A program made the translations under genes and the position numbers. This document shows positions 17,993 to 25,673 of a stretch of 64,000 nucleotides of DNA, piece by piece. Source of the stretch: Luteipulveratus mongoliensis (GTDB lineage: Bacteria; Actinomycetota; Actinomycetes; Actinomycetales; Dermatophilaceae); NCBI RefSeq assembly GCF_001190945.1, contig NZ_CP011112.1:2418001-2482000 (forward strand), written 5' to 3'. The notes under the pieces are model-generated. The model ran no database searches. It had not been told where the DNA came from and saw nothing but the letters and a program-made list of their open reading frames with translations. The first letter of the stretch is position 1, and every line of letters starts with the position of its first letter.

Positions 17993-19597
17993 GTGTTTAC
18001 CAGCCTGTCCGACCGCCTGACCGCGACGTTCCAGAACCTTCGCGGCAAAGGACGCCTCTCCGAGTCCGATGTCAACGCCACGGTGCGCGACATCCGGATG
18101 GCGCTCCTCGACGCCGACGTCGCTCTGCCGGTCGTCAAGGAGTTCACCCGCGGCGTCCGCGAGCGGGCACTCGGCTCTGAGGTCAGCCAGGCGCTGAACC
18201 CCGGCCAGCAGGTCGTCAAGATCGTCAACGACGAGCTCGTGAAGATCCTGGGCGGCGAGACGCGTCAGCTCCAGCTGGCCAAGAACCCGCCGACCGTCAT
18301 CCTGCTCGCGGGCCTCCAGGGTTCCGGTAAGACGACCTTCGCCGGCAAGCTCGCCAAGCTCCTCAAGGATCAGGGTCACTACCCGCTCCTGGTGGCGGCC
18401 GACCTGCAGCGCCCCAACGCGGTCACCCAGCTGGAGGTCGTCGCCGACCGGGCCGGTGTCGTCTGCTTCGCGCCGGAGCAGGGCAACGTCGGCGGCCACG
18501 ACGCCGTCACGGACTCGGGCGAGGGCACCCACTCCTTCGGCGACCCGGTGTGGGTCGCCAAGGCCGGCGTCGGTCAGGCCAAGGTGCGTGGCTACGACGT
18601 GGTCATCGTCGACACGGCCGGCCGCCTCGCGGTCGATGAGAACCTCATGCAGCAGGCCCGCAACATCCGCGACGAGATCCAGCCCGACGAGGTGCTGTTC
18701 GTCATCGACGCGATGATCGGTCAGGCCGCGGTCGACACCGCGCTCGCCTTCCAGGACGGCGTCGACTTCACCGGTGTGGTGCTGTCCAAGCTCGACGGTG
18801 ACGCCCGTGGTGGTGCGGCGCTGTCGGTCGCCTCCGTGACCGGCCGGCCCATCATGTACGCCTCCATCGGTGAGCAGACCAAGGACATCGAGGTCTTCCA
18901 CCCGGACCGGATGGCCTCGCGCATCCTCGACATGGGTGACGTGCTCACCCTCATCGAGCAGGCCGAGAAGGCGTTCGACCAGCGGCAAGCCGCCGAGATG
19001 CAGCGCAAGTTCCTGGCGGACGAGGACTTCACGTTCCACGACTTCCTCGAGCAGATGTCGGCCATCAAGAAGATGGGCAACCTGAAGTCGCTGCTGCAGA
19101 TGATGCCCGGTATGGGGCAGATGAAGGAGCAGCTGGCCAACTTCGACGAGCGCGAGTTCGACCGGGTCGAGGCCATGGTGCGCTCGATGACGCCGTTCGA
19201 GCGGACCCACCCCAAGCAGATCAACGGCTCGCGTCGCTCGCGCATCGCCAAGGGCTCGGGTGTCACGGTGTCCGAGGTCAACCAGCTCCTGGAGCGCTTC
19301 CAGGGCGCCCAGAAGATGATGCGGCAGATGCGCAAGGGCGGCGGTATGCCGGGCATGCCGCCGATGCCGGGTATGCCTGGTCCCGGGGCCGCTAGCAAGA
19401 AGAAGCAGGTCAAGAAGAAGGGCAAGAGCGGCAACCCGGCCAAGCGTGCCCAGCAGGAGAAGGCGGCTGCGGAGAAGGCCGAGGCGGCGCGTACGGCCTC
19501 TTTGGGCAACGCCTTCGGCACTCCTGAGCCCGAGCAGGACATGTCCGACATCAAGCTCCCCAAGGGCTTCGAGAAGTTCCTCGATCGCAAGGACTGA
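17993..19597 (+). CDS. ffh: Signal recognition particle protein Ffh
   Basis: A 534-residue GTPase that binds signal peptides and 4.5S RNA. It starts MFTSLSDRLTATFQNLRGKG (GTG). G-domain motifs: LAGLQGSGKTTFAGKL (about 104-119), DLQRPNAVTQL, IVDTAGRLAVDENLM and LSKLDGDARGG. The M domain has MPGMGQMKEQL and the RNA-binding SRRSRIAKGSG. The Met/Gly/Pro-rich tail GMPGMPPMPGMPG and a Lys-rich end follow. Oddity: between FAPEQGN and DPVWVAK there is an extra stretch of about 15 residues (GGHDAVTDSGEGTHSFG) that I do not expect in most Ffh proteins; it lies in a surface loop region. Confidence 0.96.
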   Translation: MFTSLSDRLTATFQNLRGKGRLSESDVNATVRDIRMALLDADVALPVVKEFTRGVRERALGSEVSQALNPGQQVVKIVNDELVKILGGETRQLQLAKNPPTVILLAGLQGSGKTTFAGKLAKLLKDQGHYPLLVAADLQRPNAVTQLEVVADRAGVVCFAPEQGNVGGHDAVTDSGEGTHSFGDPVWVAKAGVGQAKVRGYDVVIVDTAGRLAVDENLMQQARNIRDEIQPDEVLFVIDAMIGQAAVDTALAFQDGVDFTGVVLSKLDGDARGGAALSVASVTGRPIMYASIGEQTKDIEVFHPDRMASRILDMGDVLTLIEQAEKAFDQRQAAEMQRKFLADEDFTFHDFLEQMSAIKKMGNLKSLLQMMPGMGQMKEQLANFDEREFDRVEAMVRSMTPFERTHPKQINGSRRSRIAKGSGVTVSEVNQLLERFQGAQKMMRQMRKGGGMPGMPPMPGMPGPGAASKKKQVKKKGKSGNPAKRAQQEKAAAEKAEAARTASLGNAFGTPEPEQDMSDIKLPKGFEKFLDRKD

Positions 19598-19681
19598 GCA
19601 CCGCACCGTGTTCCGGCGGAACCCCACGCGGGTATCCAGCGTCTTGGCCTAGGAAGCAGAACTGGCCGGGAAGGGACCACA

Positions 19682-20656
19682 ATGCTGCGCATCCATTTTG
19701 ATGAGGCCGATCTGACCTCGATCGTGCTGGCGCCGAGCGCGTCCCCCATGTGGGAGATGCTGCTCAGCCTGCACGCGCTCCAGGCAACGTACGCCGACCC
19801 CGTGTTCGGGGCTTGGCGCCGCGAGACTCGAATCAAGGCCACGCCACATCTGCGCCTTCTCCTCGACGTCGCACCGGCGTACGGCTACTCACCCGACTTC
19901 GTGACGCCCGAGGTGATGGGCGGCTCGATCGACACCGCGCGTGACGCGCTGATGGCGACGCCGCTGGAGCGGGTGCACGAGGAGATCTCAGCGGTGGCCA
20001 CCCGAAGCCCCGCGCGGCCCCGCCTCGAGCAGCTGGCGGGCAGTCCCAAGACCGGTCTGTCGATGCTGGTCGACGCCGTGGGCGCCTACTGGGCGACCGC
20101 GATGGCTCCGCACTGGGCGGGCCTGCAGCGTCGGGTCGCCGAGGACCTGGACCGTCGGCGACAGCTGATGACCACCCAGGGCGTGGGTGCGCTGCTGGAC
20201 AGTCTTGGTCCGAGAGTCCGGTGGACGGGACGGGTCCTGGAGATCGCCGGATTCAACGACAACGACGTCTACCTCGAGGGCCGCGGTCTGACCCTGCAGC
20301 CGTCCTACTTCTGCTGGCAGGACCCCACCAAGCTGCGTGAGCCTCAGGGGCGGCCCGTGCTGGTCTATCCGATCGAGCACGACCGCTCGGTGCTGTCCGG
20401 CCGGAAGGCGCCGGAGCGGGAGAGCTCGATCAGCCGGCTGCTGGGAGAGGCGCGTCGCGACCTGCTCAACGCTGCTGAGAGTCCTGGCACCACCAGTGAG
20501 CTCGCACAGCGCTGCATGATGTCGGTCTCGAGCGCGAGCCGACACGCAGCAGCTCTGCGGGACGCCGGCCTGCTGACCTCGCATCGCGACGGGCAGTCCG
20601 TTCAGCATCAGACCACCGCACTTGGTCGTGCGCTGCTGTCAGGTTCAGTCGCCTGA
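19682..20656 (+). CDS. Winged-helix (ArsR-like) transcriptional regulator, paralogue 1
   Basis: A 324-residue cytosolic protein starting MLRIHFDEADLTSIVLAP. The C-terminal part is an ArsR-type winged helix: EARRDLLNAAESPGTTSELAQRCMMSVSSASRHAAALRDAGLLTSHRDGQSVQHQTT, without the metal-binding cysteines of classical ArsR. The N-terminal 230 residues are a sensor-like domain of the kind seen in actinobacterial regulators of this length. It is clearly homologous to the product of 31532-32527 (shared LRIHF, LLSLH.LQ, APA.GYSPDF, DLDSRR-like and VLVYPI.HD). Ribosome site GGGAAGGGA. A strong terminator follows. Target unknown; the next gene encodes a secreted peptidase. Confidence 0.8.
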   Translation: MLRIHFDEADLTSIVLAPSASPMWEMLLSLHALQATYADPVFGAWRRETRIKATPHLRLLLDVAPAYGYSPDFVTPEVMGGSIDTARDALMATPLERVHEEISAVATRSPARPRLEQLAGSPKTGLSMLVDAVGAYWATAMAPHWAGLQRRVAEDLDRRRQLMTTQGVGALLDSLGPRVRWTGRVLEIAGFNDNDVYLEGRGLTLQPSYFCWQDPTKLREPQGRPVLVYPIEHDRSVLSGRKAPERESSISRLLGEARRDLLNAAESPGTTSELAQRCMMSVSSASRHAAALRDAGLLTSHRDGQSVQHQTTALGRALLSGSVA

Positions 20657-20707
20657 TTTCGAGCACTGTTGTGCAATAACCACATTCGCCTCTTGCGTGG
20701 GGCGTTT

Positions 20708-20868
20708 CGAACACCTAGATTGGCGCGTACGCATTTGGCGTACGCGCCAATTGTGTTTGTTTGCAGCGGTTTTCGGAGACGCAACTCGATGCGATCCGGT
20801 TCCATCTTTGCCATCTTGTGCAAAGGATTGGACGACGCTTTCCCGTTCGGCAATCTCTTAGGTGTTCG
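20708..20868. repeat. Long-range 10-bp inverted repeat in the 251-bp gap before the C40 peptidase
   Basis: CGAACACCTA (20708-20717) and TAGGTGTTCG (20859-20868) are exact inverted copies 141 bases apart, with the terminator hairpin inside. The rest of the gap (20657-20907) is less GC-rich than its surroundings and holds no gene I can support; a GGGAAGGGAAG ribosome site ends it. I looked for a c-di-AMP (ydaO) riboswitch, frequent before such peptidases, and did not find its conserved elements. Confidence 0.4.
20719..20751 (+). terminator. Intrinsic terminator after the winged-helix regulator
   Basis: ATTGGCGCGTACGC (20719-20732) and GCGTACGCGCCAAT (20738-20751) form a perfect 14-bp stem with a 5-base loop, followed by TGTGTTTGTTTG. 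This is one of the clearest terminators in the window and separates the regulator from the secreted-protein locus. Confidence 0.8.
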
Positions 20869-20907
20869 GCCAATCCCGGTCGAACAAGCCACGGGAAGGG
20901 AAGCATC

Positions 20908-22059
20908 ATGAAGCACAAGATGCGCTACATCGGGGCGGGGCTCGTTGGATCCTGTGTGATCGCAATGGGTCTCGTCGTCACGCACAACTCAGCCAGCGCT
21001 GCCGACGGCAGCTGCGTCGCGCACGGCCAGGTCTCTGCTGCGTCAGCACGCGCCATCGAGGCGGCCTGCGCCGAGTTCAACAAGAAGACGCCGTACTCCT
21101 GGGGCGGCGGCCACGGGGGCCAGCCCGGCGCCACGACCGGAAGCATCTACGGCGACGAGCCCGGCGAGTCCGGCGGCTACTACGACGACCGCAACCTGGT
21201 CGGCTACGACTGCTCGGGCCTGATGCGCTGGGCGTGGTTCAAGGCGACCGGTGTCGACTACGGCGCCGGCGGAACGAGCCAGCAGGGCGGGGCAATGACC
21301 AGCCACGGCTTCACTGCGCTACCCAACCCGGGCGACGCCGGCAGCTACCAGCCCGGCGACGTCATCGTCTGGCGAGGCCACACCGCGATGGTGCTGGGCG
21401 ACGGCATGATGGTGCAGGCCGAGGGCGACGACGCCGACCTCACGGTCAAGCCGATCTCCTCGCACGGTGGCACCCCCACCGGCGTCTACCGCTACAACGG
21501 CGACGGTGGCACCCCGCCGCCCCCGCCGCAGGATCCGGGCGAGGGTAAGCCGCTCTCGATCTGGGCCAGCAACGTTGCGGTCCGCACTGACTCCAACAAC
21601 GGCAGCGCACAGGTCGGCACGACGGGTCCGGGCACGTTCGGGTTCACCTGCCAGAAGCGCGGCGAGAACGTCTCTGCCGACGGCTACTCCAACGACCTGT
21701 GGTCGTACTCCAAGAAGCTCGGTGGCTTCGTGAACAACGTGTTCATGAAGGGTGAGGCCGACTACGGTCTCCCGGCTTGCGGTGGCGACGCCCCGAAGCC
21801 CCCGGCTCCTTCTGACCCCGGCAAGTCCCTGGACATCTGGGCGACGGACGTCAACGTCCGCACCGACGCCACGTCGGCCTCGGGCAAGGTCCGCACCATC
21901 CAGCCCTCCTCCGCGACATTCACCTGCCAGAAGCGCGGCGAGATGGTCAACGACAGCGGCTACTCCAACGACCTGTGGTCCTTCTCACCGCAGCTCGGCG
22001 GCTACGTCAACAACGTGTTCATGAAGGGCGACGCGGACTACGCCCTCAAGGCCTGCTGA
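20908..22059 (+). CDS. Secreted NlpC/P60 (C40) peptidase with two SH3-like modules
   Basis: A 383-residue exported protein. Signal peptide 1-31; a C40 domain from about 50 to 196 with the catalytic Cys in YDCSGLMRWAW (C102) and His in WRGHTAMVLG (H158); a proline-rich linker (GTPPPPPQDPGEGKP); then two modules of about 75 residues (217-293, 305-383), each with SIWA..V.VR, FTCQKRGE.V, GYSNDLW and FVNNVFMKG, and a C-terminal Cys. The modules look like bacterial SH3 domains that bind cell-wall peptides, each with a probable disulfide. C40 enzymes cut peptidoglycan stem peptides. The modules are almost identical, even in DNA, to those of the next gene. Confidence 0.88.
   Translation: MKHKMRYIGAGLVGSCVIAMGLVVTHNSASAADGSCVAHGQVSAASARAIEAACAEFNKKTPYSWGGGHGGQPGATTGSIYGDEPGESGGYYDDRNLVGYDCSGLMRWAWFKATGVDYGAGGTSQQGGAMTSHGFTALPNPGDAGSYQPGDVIVWRGHTAMVLGDGMMVQAEGDDADLTVKPISSHGGTPTGVYRYNGDGGTPPPPPQDPGEGKPLSIWASNVAVRTDSNNGSAQVGTTGPGTFGFTCQKRGENVSADGYSNDLWSYSKKLGGFVNNVFMKGEADYGLPACGGDAPKPPAPSDPGKSLDIWATDVNVRTDATSASGKVRTIQPSSATFTCQKRGEMVNDSGYSNDLWSFSPQLGGYVNNVFMKGDADYALKAC
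21829..22059 (+). repeat. Copy A of a duplicated SH3-module DNA segment
   Basis: This segment encoding the last SH3-like module is nearly identical in DNA to 23131-23361; for example the stretch from GACGTCAACGTCCGC through the AAGGTCCGCACCATCCAGCC block matches almost base for base. The preceding module (from about 21553) also matches 22861 onward less closely. This indicates recent duplication or gene conversion. Confidence 0.8.
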
Positions 22060-22110
22060 CCGCGCACGCCACCACACACATCCACGCAGTGAACTCATAG
22101 GGGAGACGTC

Positions 22111-23361
22111 ATGAAGAAGCTCAACAAGACGCGGTCGAAGGTGGCTCTGGTGCTCGTCGCCGGAATCGCCGTCGGTGGCCCAGCTGCCGCGTCGTTCGCC
22201 GCCGACGGCGGTGCGAAGATCCACGGAGGCGCCAAGACGCCGTACGCCACCAAGCGCATCCCGGGTCCGGCCGGCCCGCCAGTCAGCCCGTCCACGAAGG
22301 AAGTCAACGGCAAGAAGTCACACGGCCTGCGCAAGCAGACCAACCTGTCGACCAAGTCGTGTGGCGTGACGGCCGGCGACCAGGACGTGGCCAACCGCAT
22401 CGGTGGCAACGTGCGCGGTGACCGCATCCAGGGCGCCGACGCCGAGCAGATCGCCTGTGCGCGTCGCGTCATCGAGGCCACCAAGGGTCACGGCCTGGAC
22501 CGTCACGCCGGCTACATCGCGCTCATCACCGCGGTCGCGGAGTCGACGCTGCACAACTACGACGGTGGTGACCGTGACAGCCGTGGTCTGTTCCAGCAGC
22601 GTCCGTCGCAGGGCTGGGGCAGTCCTGAGCAGGTGACCGACCCGACGTACGCCACCAACAAGTTCCTGTCCGTGATGGAGGACATGCACCCCGGCGGCAG
22701 CTGGCACAACGGTGACCCCGGTGGCATCGCGCAGTCGGTGCAGCGTTCGGCCGTCCCGGATGCGTACAACAAGGAGGGCAACGCCGCGAACGTTCTCCTG
22801 GACGCGATGTGGGGTGGCGGCGGCGACAACCCGCCTCCGCCTCCTGCCGAGGGCAAGCCGCTGTCGATCTGGGCCGGCAACGTCGCCGTGCGCCAGGCGT
22901 CCAACAACGGCAGCGGCCTGGTCAAGACCGTGGGCCCGATGACCGCGAACTTCACCTGCCAGCAGCAGGGCGAGAAGGTCTCGGCGGACGGCTACTCCAA
23001 CACGCTGTGGTCCTACTCGAAGGAGCTCGGCGGCTTCGTGAACAACGTGTTCATGAAGGGTGAGGCCGACTACGGTCTGCCGATCTGCGCCGGCGACGCG
23101 CCGAAGCCTCCGGCCGACGAGGGCAAGTCCCTCGCGATCTGGGCGACGGACGTCAACGTCCGCGCCGACGCCACGTCGGCCTCGGGCAAGGTCCGCACCA
23201 TCCAGCCGTCCTCGGCGACGTTCACCTGCCAGAAGCGCGGCGAGAACGTGAGTGACAGTGGCTACTCCAACGACCTGTGGTCCTTCTCACCGCAGCTCGG
23301 CGGCTACGTCAACAACGTGTTCATGAAGGGCGGGTCCGACTACGGACTGAAGGCCTGCTGA
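22111..23361 (+). CDS. Secreted lysozyme-like protein with two SH3-like modules
   Basis: A 416-residue exported protein: signal peptide 1-31, a Lys/Pro-rich segment, then a lysozyme-like domain (about 84-233) with YIALITAVAESTLHNYDGG (E144 in the position of a catalytic Glu) and SRGLFQQRPSQGWGSPEQV, related to the domain in the 6435-7118 product. A Pro-rich linker leads to two SH3-like modules (about 249-325 and 340-416) shared with the upstream C40 peptidase. It lies 51 bases downstream of that gene with its own AGGGGAG site, so they form one operon. Together they would cut the peptide and perhaps the glycan parts of peptidoglycan; enzymatic activity is inferred. Confidence 0.82.
   Translation: MKKLNKTRSKVALVLVAGIAVGGPAAASFAADGGAKIHGGAKTPYATKRIPGPAGPPVSPSTKEVNGKKSHGLRKQTNLSTKSCGVTAGDQDVANRIGGNVRGDRIQGADAEQIACARRVIEATKGHGLDRHAGYIALITAVAESTLHNYDGGDRDSRGLFQQRPSQGWGSPEQVTDPTYATNKFLSVMEDMHPGGSWHNGDPGGIAQSVQRSAVPDAYNKEGNAANVLLDAMWGGGGDNPPPPPAEGKPLSIWAGNVAVRQASNNGSGLVKTVGPMTANFTCQQQGEKVSADGYSNTLWSYSKELGGFVNNVFMKGEADYGLPICAGDAPKPPADEGKSLAIWATDVNVRADATSASGKVRTIQPSSATFTCQKRGENVSDSGYSNDLWSFSPQLGGYVNNVFMKGGSDYGLKAC
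23131..23361 (+). repeat. Copy B of a duplicated SH3-module DNA segment
   Basis: Near-identical partner of 21829-22059, encoding the last SH3-like module of the lysozyme-like protein. The enzymatic domains upstream are unrelated, so only the wall-binding part is shared. Confidence 0.8.
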
Positions 23362-23377
23362 GCACACCCAGGACCGG

Positions 23378-23410
23378 GTGCCACCACTGCTGTCAGGGCG
23401 GTGGTGGCAC
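23378..23410 (+). terminator. Terminator after the two cell-wall enzymes
   Basis: GTGCCACCAC (23378-23387) and GTGGTGGCAC (23401-23410) form a perfect 10-bp stem with a 13-base loop, 16 bases after the stop codon. No T-run. Confidence 0.6.
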
Positions 23411-23438
23411 TCGCATGCCGTCTCAAGGCGTGCTGACC

Positions 23439-23444
23439 TAGGGT
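23439..23444 (+). promoter_or_regulatory. -10 box of the amidohydrolase gene
   Basis: TAGGGT lies 7 bases before the ATG at 23452, as in the other leaderless genes of this window. Confidence 0.4.
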
Positions 23445-23451
23445 CTGTGGC

Positions 23452-24537
23452 ATGGCTGCGGTGCTGCATGTCTCAGGGCAGGTCCTCGTCGGAGCGGATG
23501 AGGTCCGTGAGGAGATCTGGGTGATCGACGGGCGGGTGTCGTACGACCCGCCCGCCTCCGGGGTCGAGGTCCAGTCGGTCGCCGGCTGGGTCCTGCCGGG
23601 CCTGGTCGACGCGCACTGCCACGTCGGTCTCGAGTCCACCGGGGGAGTGCCGCCGGAGCGGGCCGAGGAGCACGCCATCGCCGACCGTGAGGCCGGAGCT
23701 CTCCTCCTCCGCGATGCAGGCAGCCCGGTCGACACCCGCTGGATCGATGACCGCGAGGACCTCCCTCGCCTGATTCGCGCCGGCCAGCACATCGCGCGGA
23801 CCCGCCGCTATATGAAGAACTTCGCGCACGAGATCGAGCCTGAGGACCTGGTCGCCTACGTGCGGCAGGAGGCCCGGCGCGGTGACGGCTGGGTCAAGCT
23901 CGTCGGTGACTGGATCGATCGGGAGACCGGAGACCTTTCGCCGTCCTTCCCGGCCGAGTCGCTCAAGCCGGCGATCGATGCCGCGCACGCCGAAGGCGCG
24001 AAGGTCACCGCACACTGCTTCGGTGAGCAGTCCCTCTACGACCTCGCCGAGGCAGGCATCGACTGCATCGAGCACGCGACCGGCCTGCAGTCGGAGTCGG
24101 TCGAGATGTTCGCCGAGCGGGGGATCGCGATCGTGCCCACGCTGGTCAACATCGCCAACTTCCCGAAGTTCGCGGCGGCCGGCGAGAAGAAGTTCCCTGA
24201 GTACGCCGGCCACATGCGTCGGCTGCACGAGTCCCGCTACGACGTGGTCGGCGCGGCGCACGACGCAGGGGTGCAGGTCTTCTGCGGTACCGACGCGGGC
24301 GGTCAGCTGCCGCACGGGCTGGTGGCCGACGAGGTGATCGAGCTGGGCCGGGCCGGCCTCAGCCGGGTCGAGGCGATCTCGGCGGCGAGCTGGGGTGCGC
24401 GCGAGTGGCTCGGACGCCCTGGCCTCACCGAAGGCGCGAGCGCGGATCTCGTGGTCTACCAACAGGATCCACGCGAAGACCTACGCGTCCTGAAGGACCC
24501 GGCGCACATCGTGCTCAGGGGTCGTGTTGTCACCTGA
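23452..24537 (+). CDS. Amidohydrolase (imidazolonepropionase/prolidase-like)
   Basis: A 361-residue metal hydrolase of the urease-like superfamily. After a small beta-sandwich start, LVDAHCHVGLES gives the HxH pair; WVKLVGD holds the lysine that would be carboxylated; VTAHCFGEQ and IEHATGL give the next histidines; FCGTDAGG gives the conserved Asp. The end returns to the sandwich (GASADLVVYQQDP). Members cleave cyclic amides or dipeptides; the substrate is unknown. No signal peptide. The next gene starts inside its last 14 bases, so the two are co-transcribed. Confidence 0.85.
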   Translation: MAAVLHVSGQVLVGADEVREEIWVIDGRVSYDPPASGVEVQSVAGWVLPGLVDAHCHVGLESTGGVPPERAEEHAIADREAGALLLRDAGSPVDTRWIDDREDLPRLIRAGQHIARTRRYMKNFAHEIEPEDLVAYVRQEARRGDGWVKLVGDWIDRETGDLSPSFPAESLKPAIDAAHAEGAKVTAHCFGEQSLYDLAEAGIDCIEHATGLQSESVEMFAERGIAIVPTLVNIANFPKFAAAGEKKFPEYAGHMRRLHESRYDVVGAAHDAGVQVFCGTDAGGQLPHGLVADEVIELGRAGLSRVEAISAASWGAREWLGRPGLTEGASADLVVYQQDPREDLRVLKDPAHIVLRGRVVT

Positions 24538-25510
24538 GGTCAGGGGTCTGGAGGCGACGGGCGCACGAGTCCGTGTCAGCACGGTCGTCCAGTCCGACAT
24601 CGCGCCCTATCGGCTGGCGGTCGAGATGTCCCGCGAGCGGCTGGCGCGCTGGAACCCCGTCGACCCGGACGACCTGGCCCGCCACCTAGCCGCCCAGTCG
24701 GCGACCCACCGCACGTTCGTGGTCCACGCGCTCGAGCCGGTGGGCCAGCACGACATCGTCGGCAAGGTCAACGTCACCAACATCGCGCGTGGCCGATTTC
24801 AGAACGCCACGATCGGCTACGACTCTTATGACCCGTACGCCGGTCGCGGACTCTTCGGCGAGGGCCTGCGGCTCGTCGTCGGACTGGCCTTCACCGCAGA
24901 GCCGCGCGGCCTCGGCCTGCACCGCGTCAACGCCAACGTGCAGCCTGGCAACACCAGCTCGGCAGGAGCCTTGCGGTCATTGGGTTTTCGGCGTGAGGGC
25001 CGGGCGGCGGCCATGCTCTGGCTGTCCGACGACACCGGTGCGACGGCCTGGCGCGACCATGATGAGCACGCAGTGACCGCGGACGAGTGGCCGGCTCCGG
25101 CGTACCAGCCGCATCAACATGCGCGCGTCGTGACGATCGTCAACGGCCCGTCGAGCGCCGGTAGGACCACCGTCACGCGAGCACTCAGCCAGGAGCTCGG
25201 CGTACCCGTGCTGTCCAAGGATCTCGTCAAGGACGACGAGACGCTGTGGTCTCTGCTCGCTGACTCGCCGACGGGTGCGGTGATCGAGGCGTCGTTCGCG
25301 CGAGAGGCGCAGGCTTTCGTACGAACTGGCTTGGAGCGTGCGGGTATTCGCGCCGAGCGCGTTCCGCAGGTCTGGTGTGAGGCGCCCTCGCTCGCGGCGC
25401 CGAACCAGCCGCTGGAGCTGGGGCCGCTGCTGCGGGTGGACACCTCCGCGCCGTGGACGCCGCGCGCCGTGACGGCGCTCGCGCTCCAGATCCGGGCGAT
25501 CATCCACTGA
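24524..25510 (+). CDS. Fusion of GNAT acetyltransferase and P-loop kinase-like domain
   Basis: A 328-residue two-domain protein from a GTG at 24524 (TTG at 24527 also possible). Residues 1-170 form a RimJ-type GNAT domain (IVGKVNVTNIARG, YAGRGLFGEGL, VQPGNTSSAGALRSLGF). Residues 200-328 look like a small-molecule kinase such as chloramphenicol phosphotransferase: VTIVNGPSSAGRTTVTRAL, then VLSKDLVKD and AVIEASF. The P-loop has Arg (R214) where Lys is nearly invariant, and the segment between DLVKD and AVIEASF is short, so kinase activity may be lost. It overlaps the amidohydrolase gene. Joint function unknown. Confidence 0.78.
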   Translation: MLSPEVRGLEATGARVRVSTVVQSDIAPYRLAVEMSRERLARWNPVDPDDLARHLAAQSATHRTFVVHALEPVGQHDIVGKVNVTNIARGRFQNATIGYDSYDPYAGRGLFGEGLRLVVGLAFTAEPRGLGLHRVNANVQPGNTSSAGALRSLGFRREGRAAAMLWLSDDTGATAWRDHDEHAVTADEWPAPAYQPHQHARVVTIVNGPSSAGRTTVTRALSQELGVPVLSKDLVKDDETLWSLLADSPTGAVIEASFAREAQAFVRTGLERAGIRAERVPQVWCEAPSLAAPNQPLELGPLLRVDTSAPWTPRAVTALALQIRAIIH

Positions 25511-25524
25511 GCCTGAGCTCCAAC

Positions 25525-25543
25525 CTGATCGGCATCCGATCAG
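25525..25543. promoter_or_regulatory. Perfect 19-bp operator-like palindrome before the GH95 gene
   Basis: CTGATCGG-CAT-CCGATCAG has perfect 8-bp arms around a 3-base centre, the size expected for a LacI- or GntR-type dimer site. It lies 131 bases before the fucosidase start. Similar 8-3-8 sequences occur at 29392-29410 and 30125-30143 before two lectin genes, and the bases just 3' (AGT..TCCT) are also similar. The GntR/LacI regulator at 28137-29303 is the obvious candidate ligand. Confidence 0.6.
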
Positions 25544-25673
25544 TAATCCTCGCCGGATTGATCCTTTATTCCTCTCCTCAGGTGCGCCCAGAGTGTCGCC
25601 GAGCCCGTGGGTAGCGGCGTCGCCCGATCGCGCACGTTTCCCACCCACCTCTGTGAGAACCCAGGAGATCGCG

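Noticed and set aside
17915-19627. 570-codon reverse-strand open frame opposite ffh, and similar long antisense frames opposite smc (7611-9158, 9249-10274), aceB, aceA and glnD
   Set aside because: High GC at third positions leaves few stops on the opposite strand. The translations are low-complexity Leu/Arg/Val/Gly strings with no family motifs, and the forward-strand genes are unambiguous.
20753-20907. c-di-AMP (ydaO) riboswitch before the C40 peptidase
   Set aside because: These are frequent before actinobacterial wall hydrolases, but the conserved core segments are not present in this leader.
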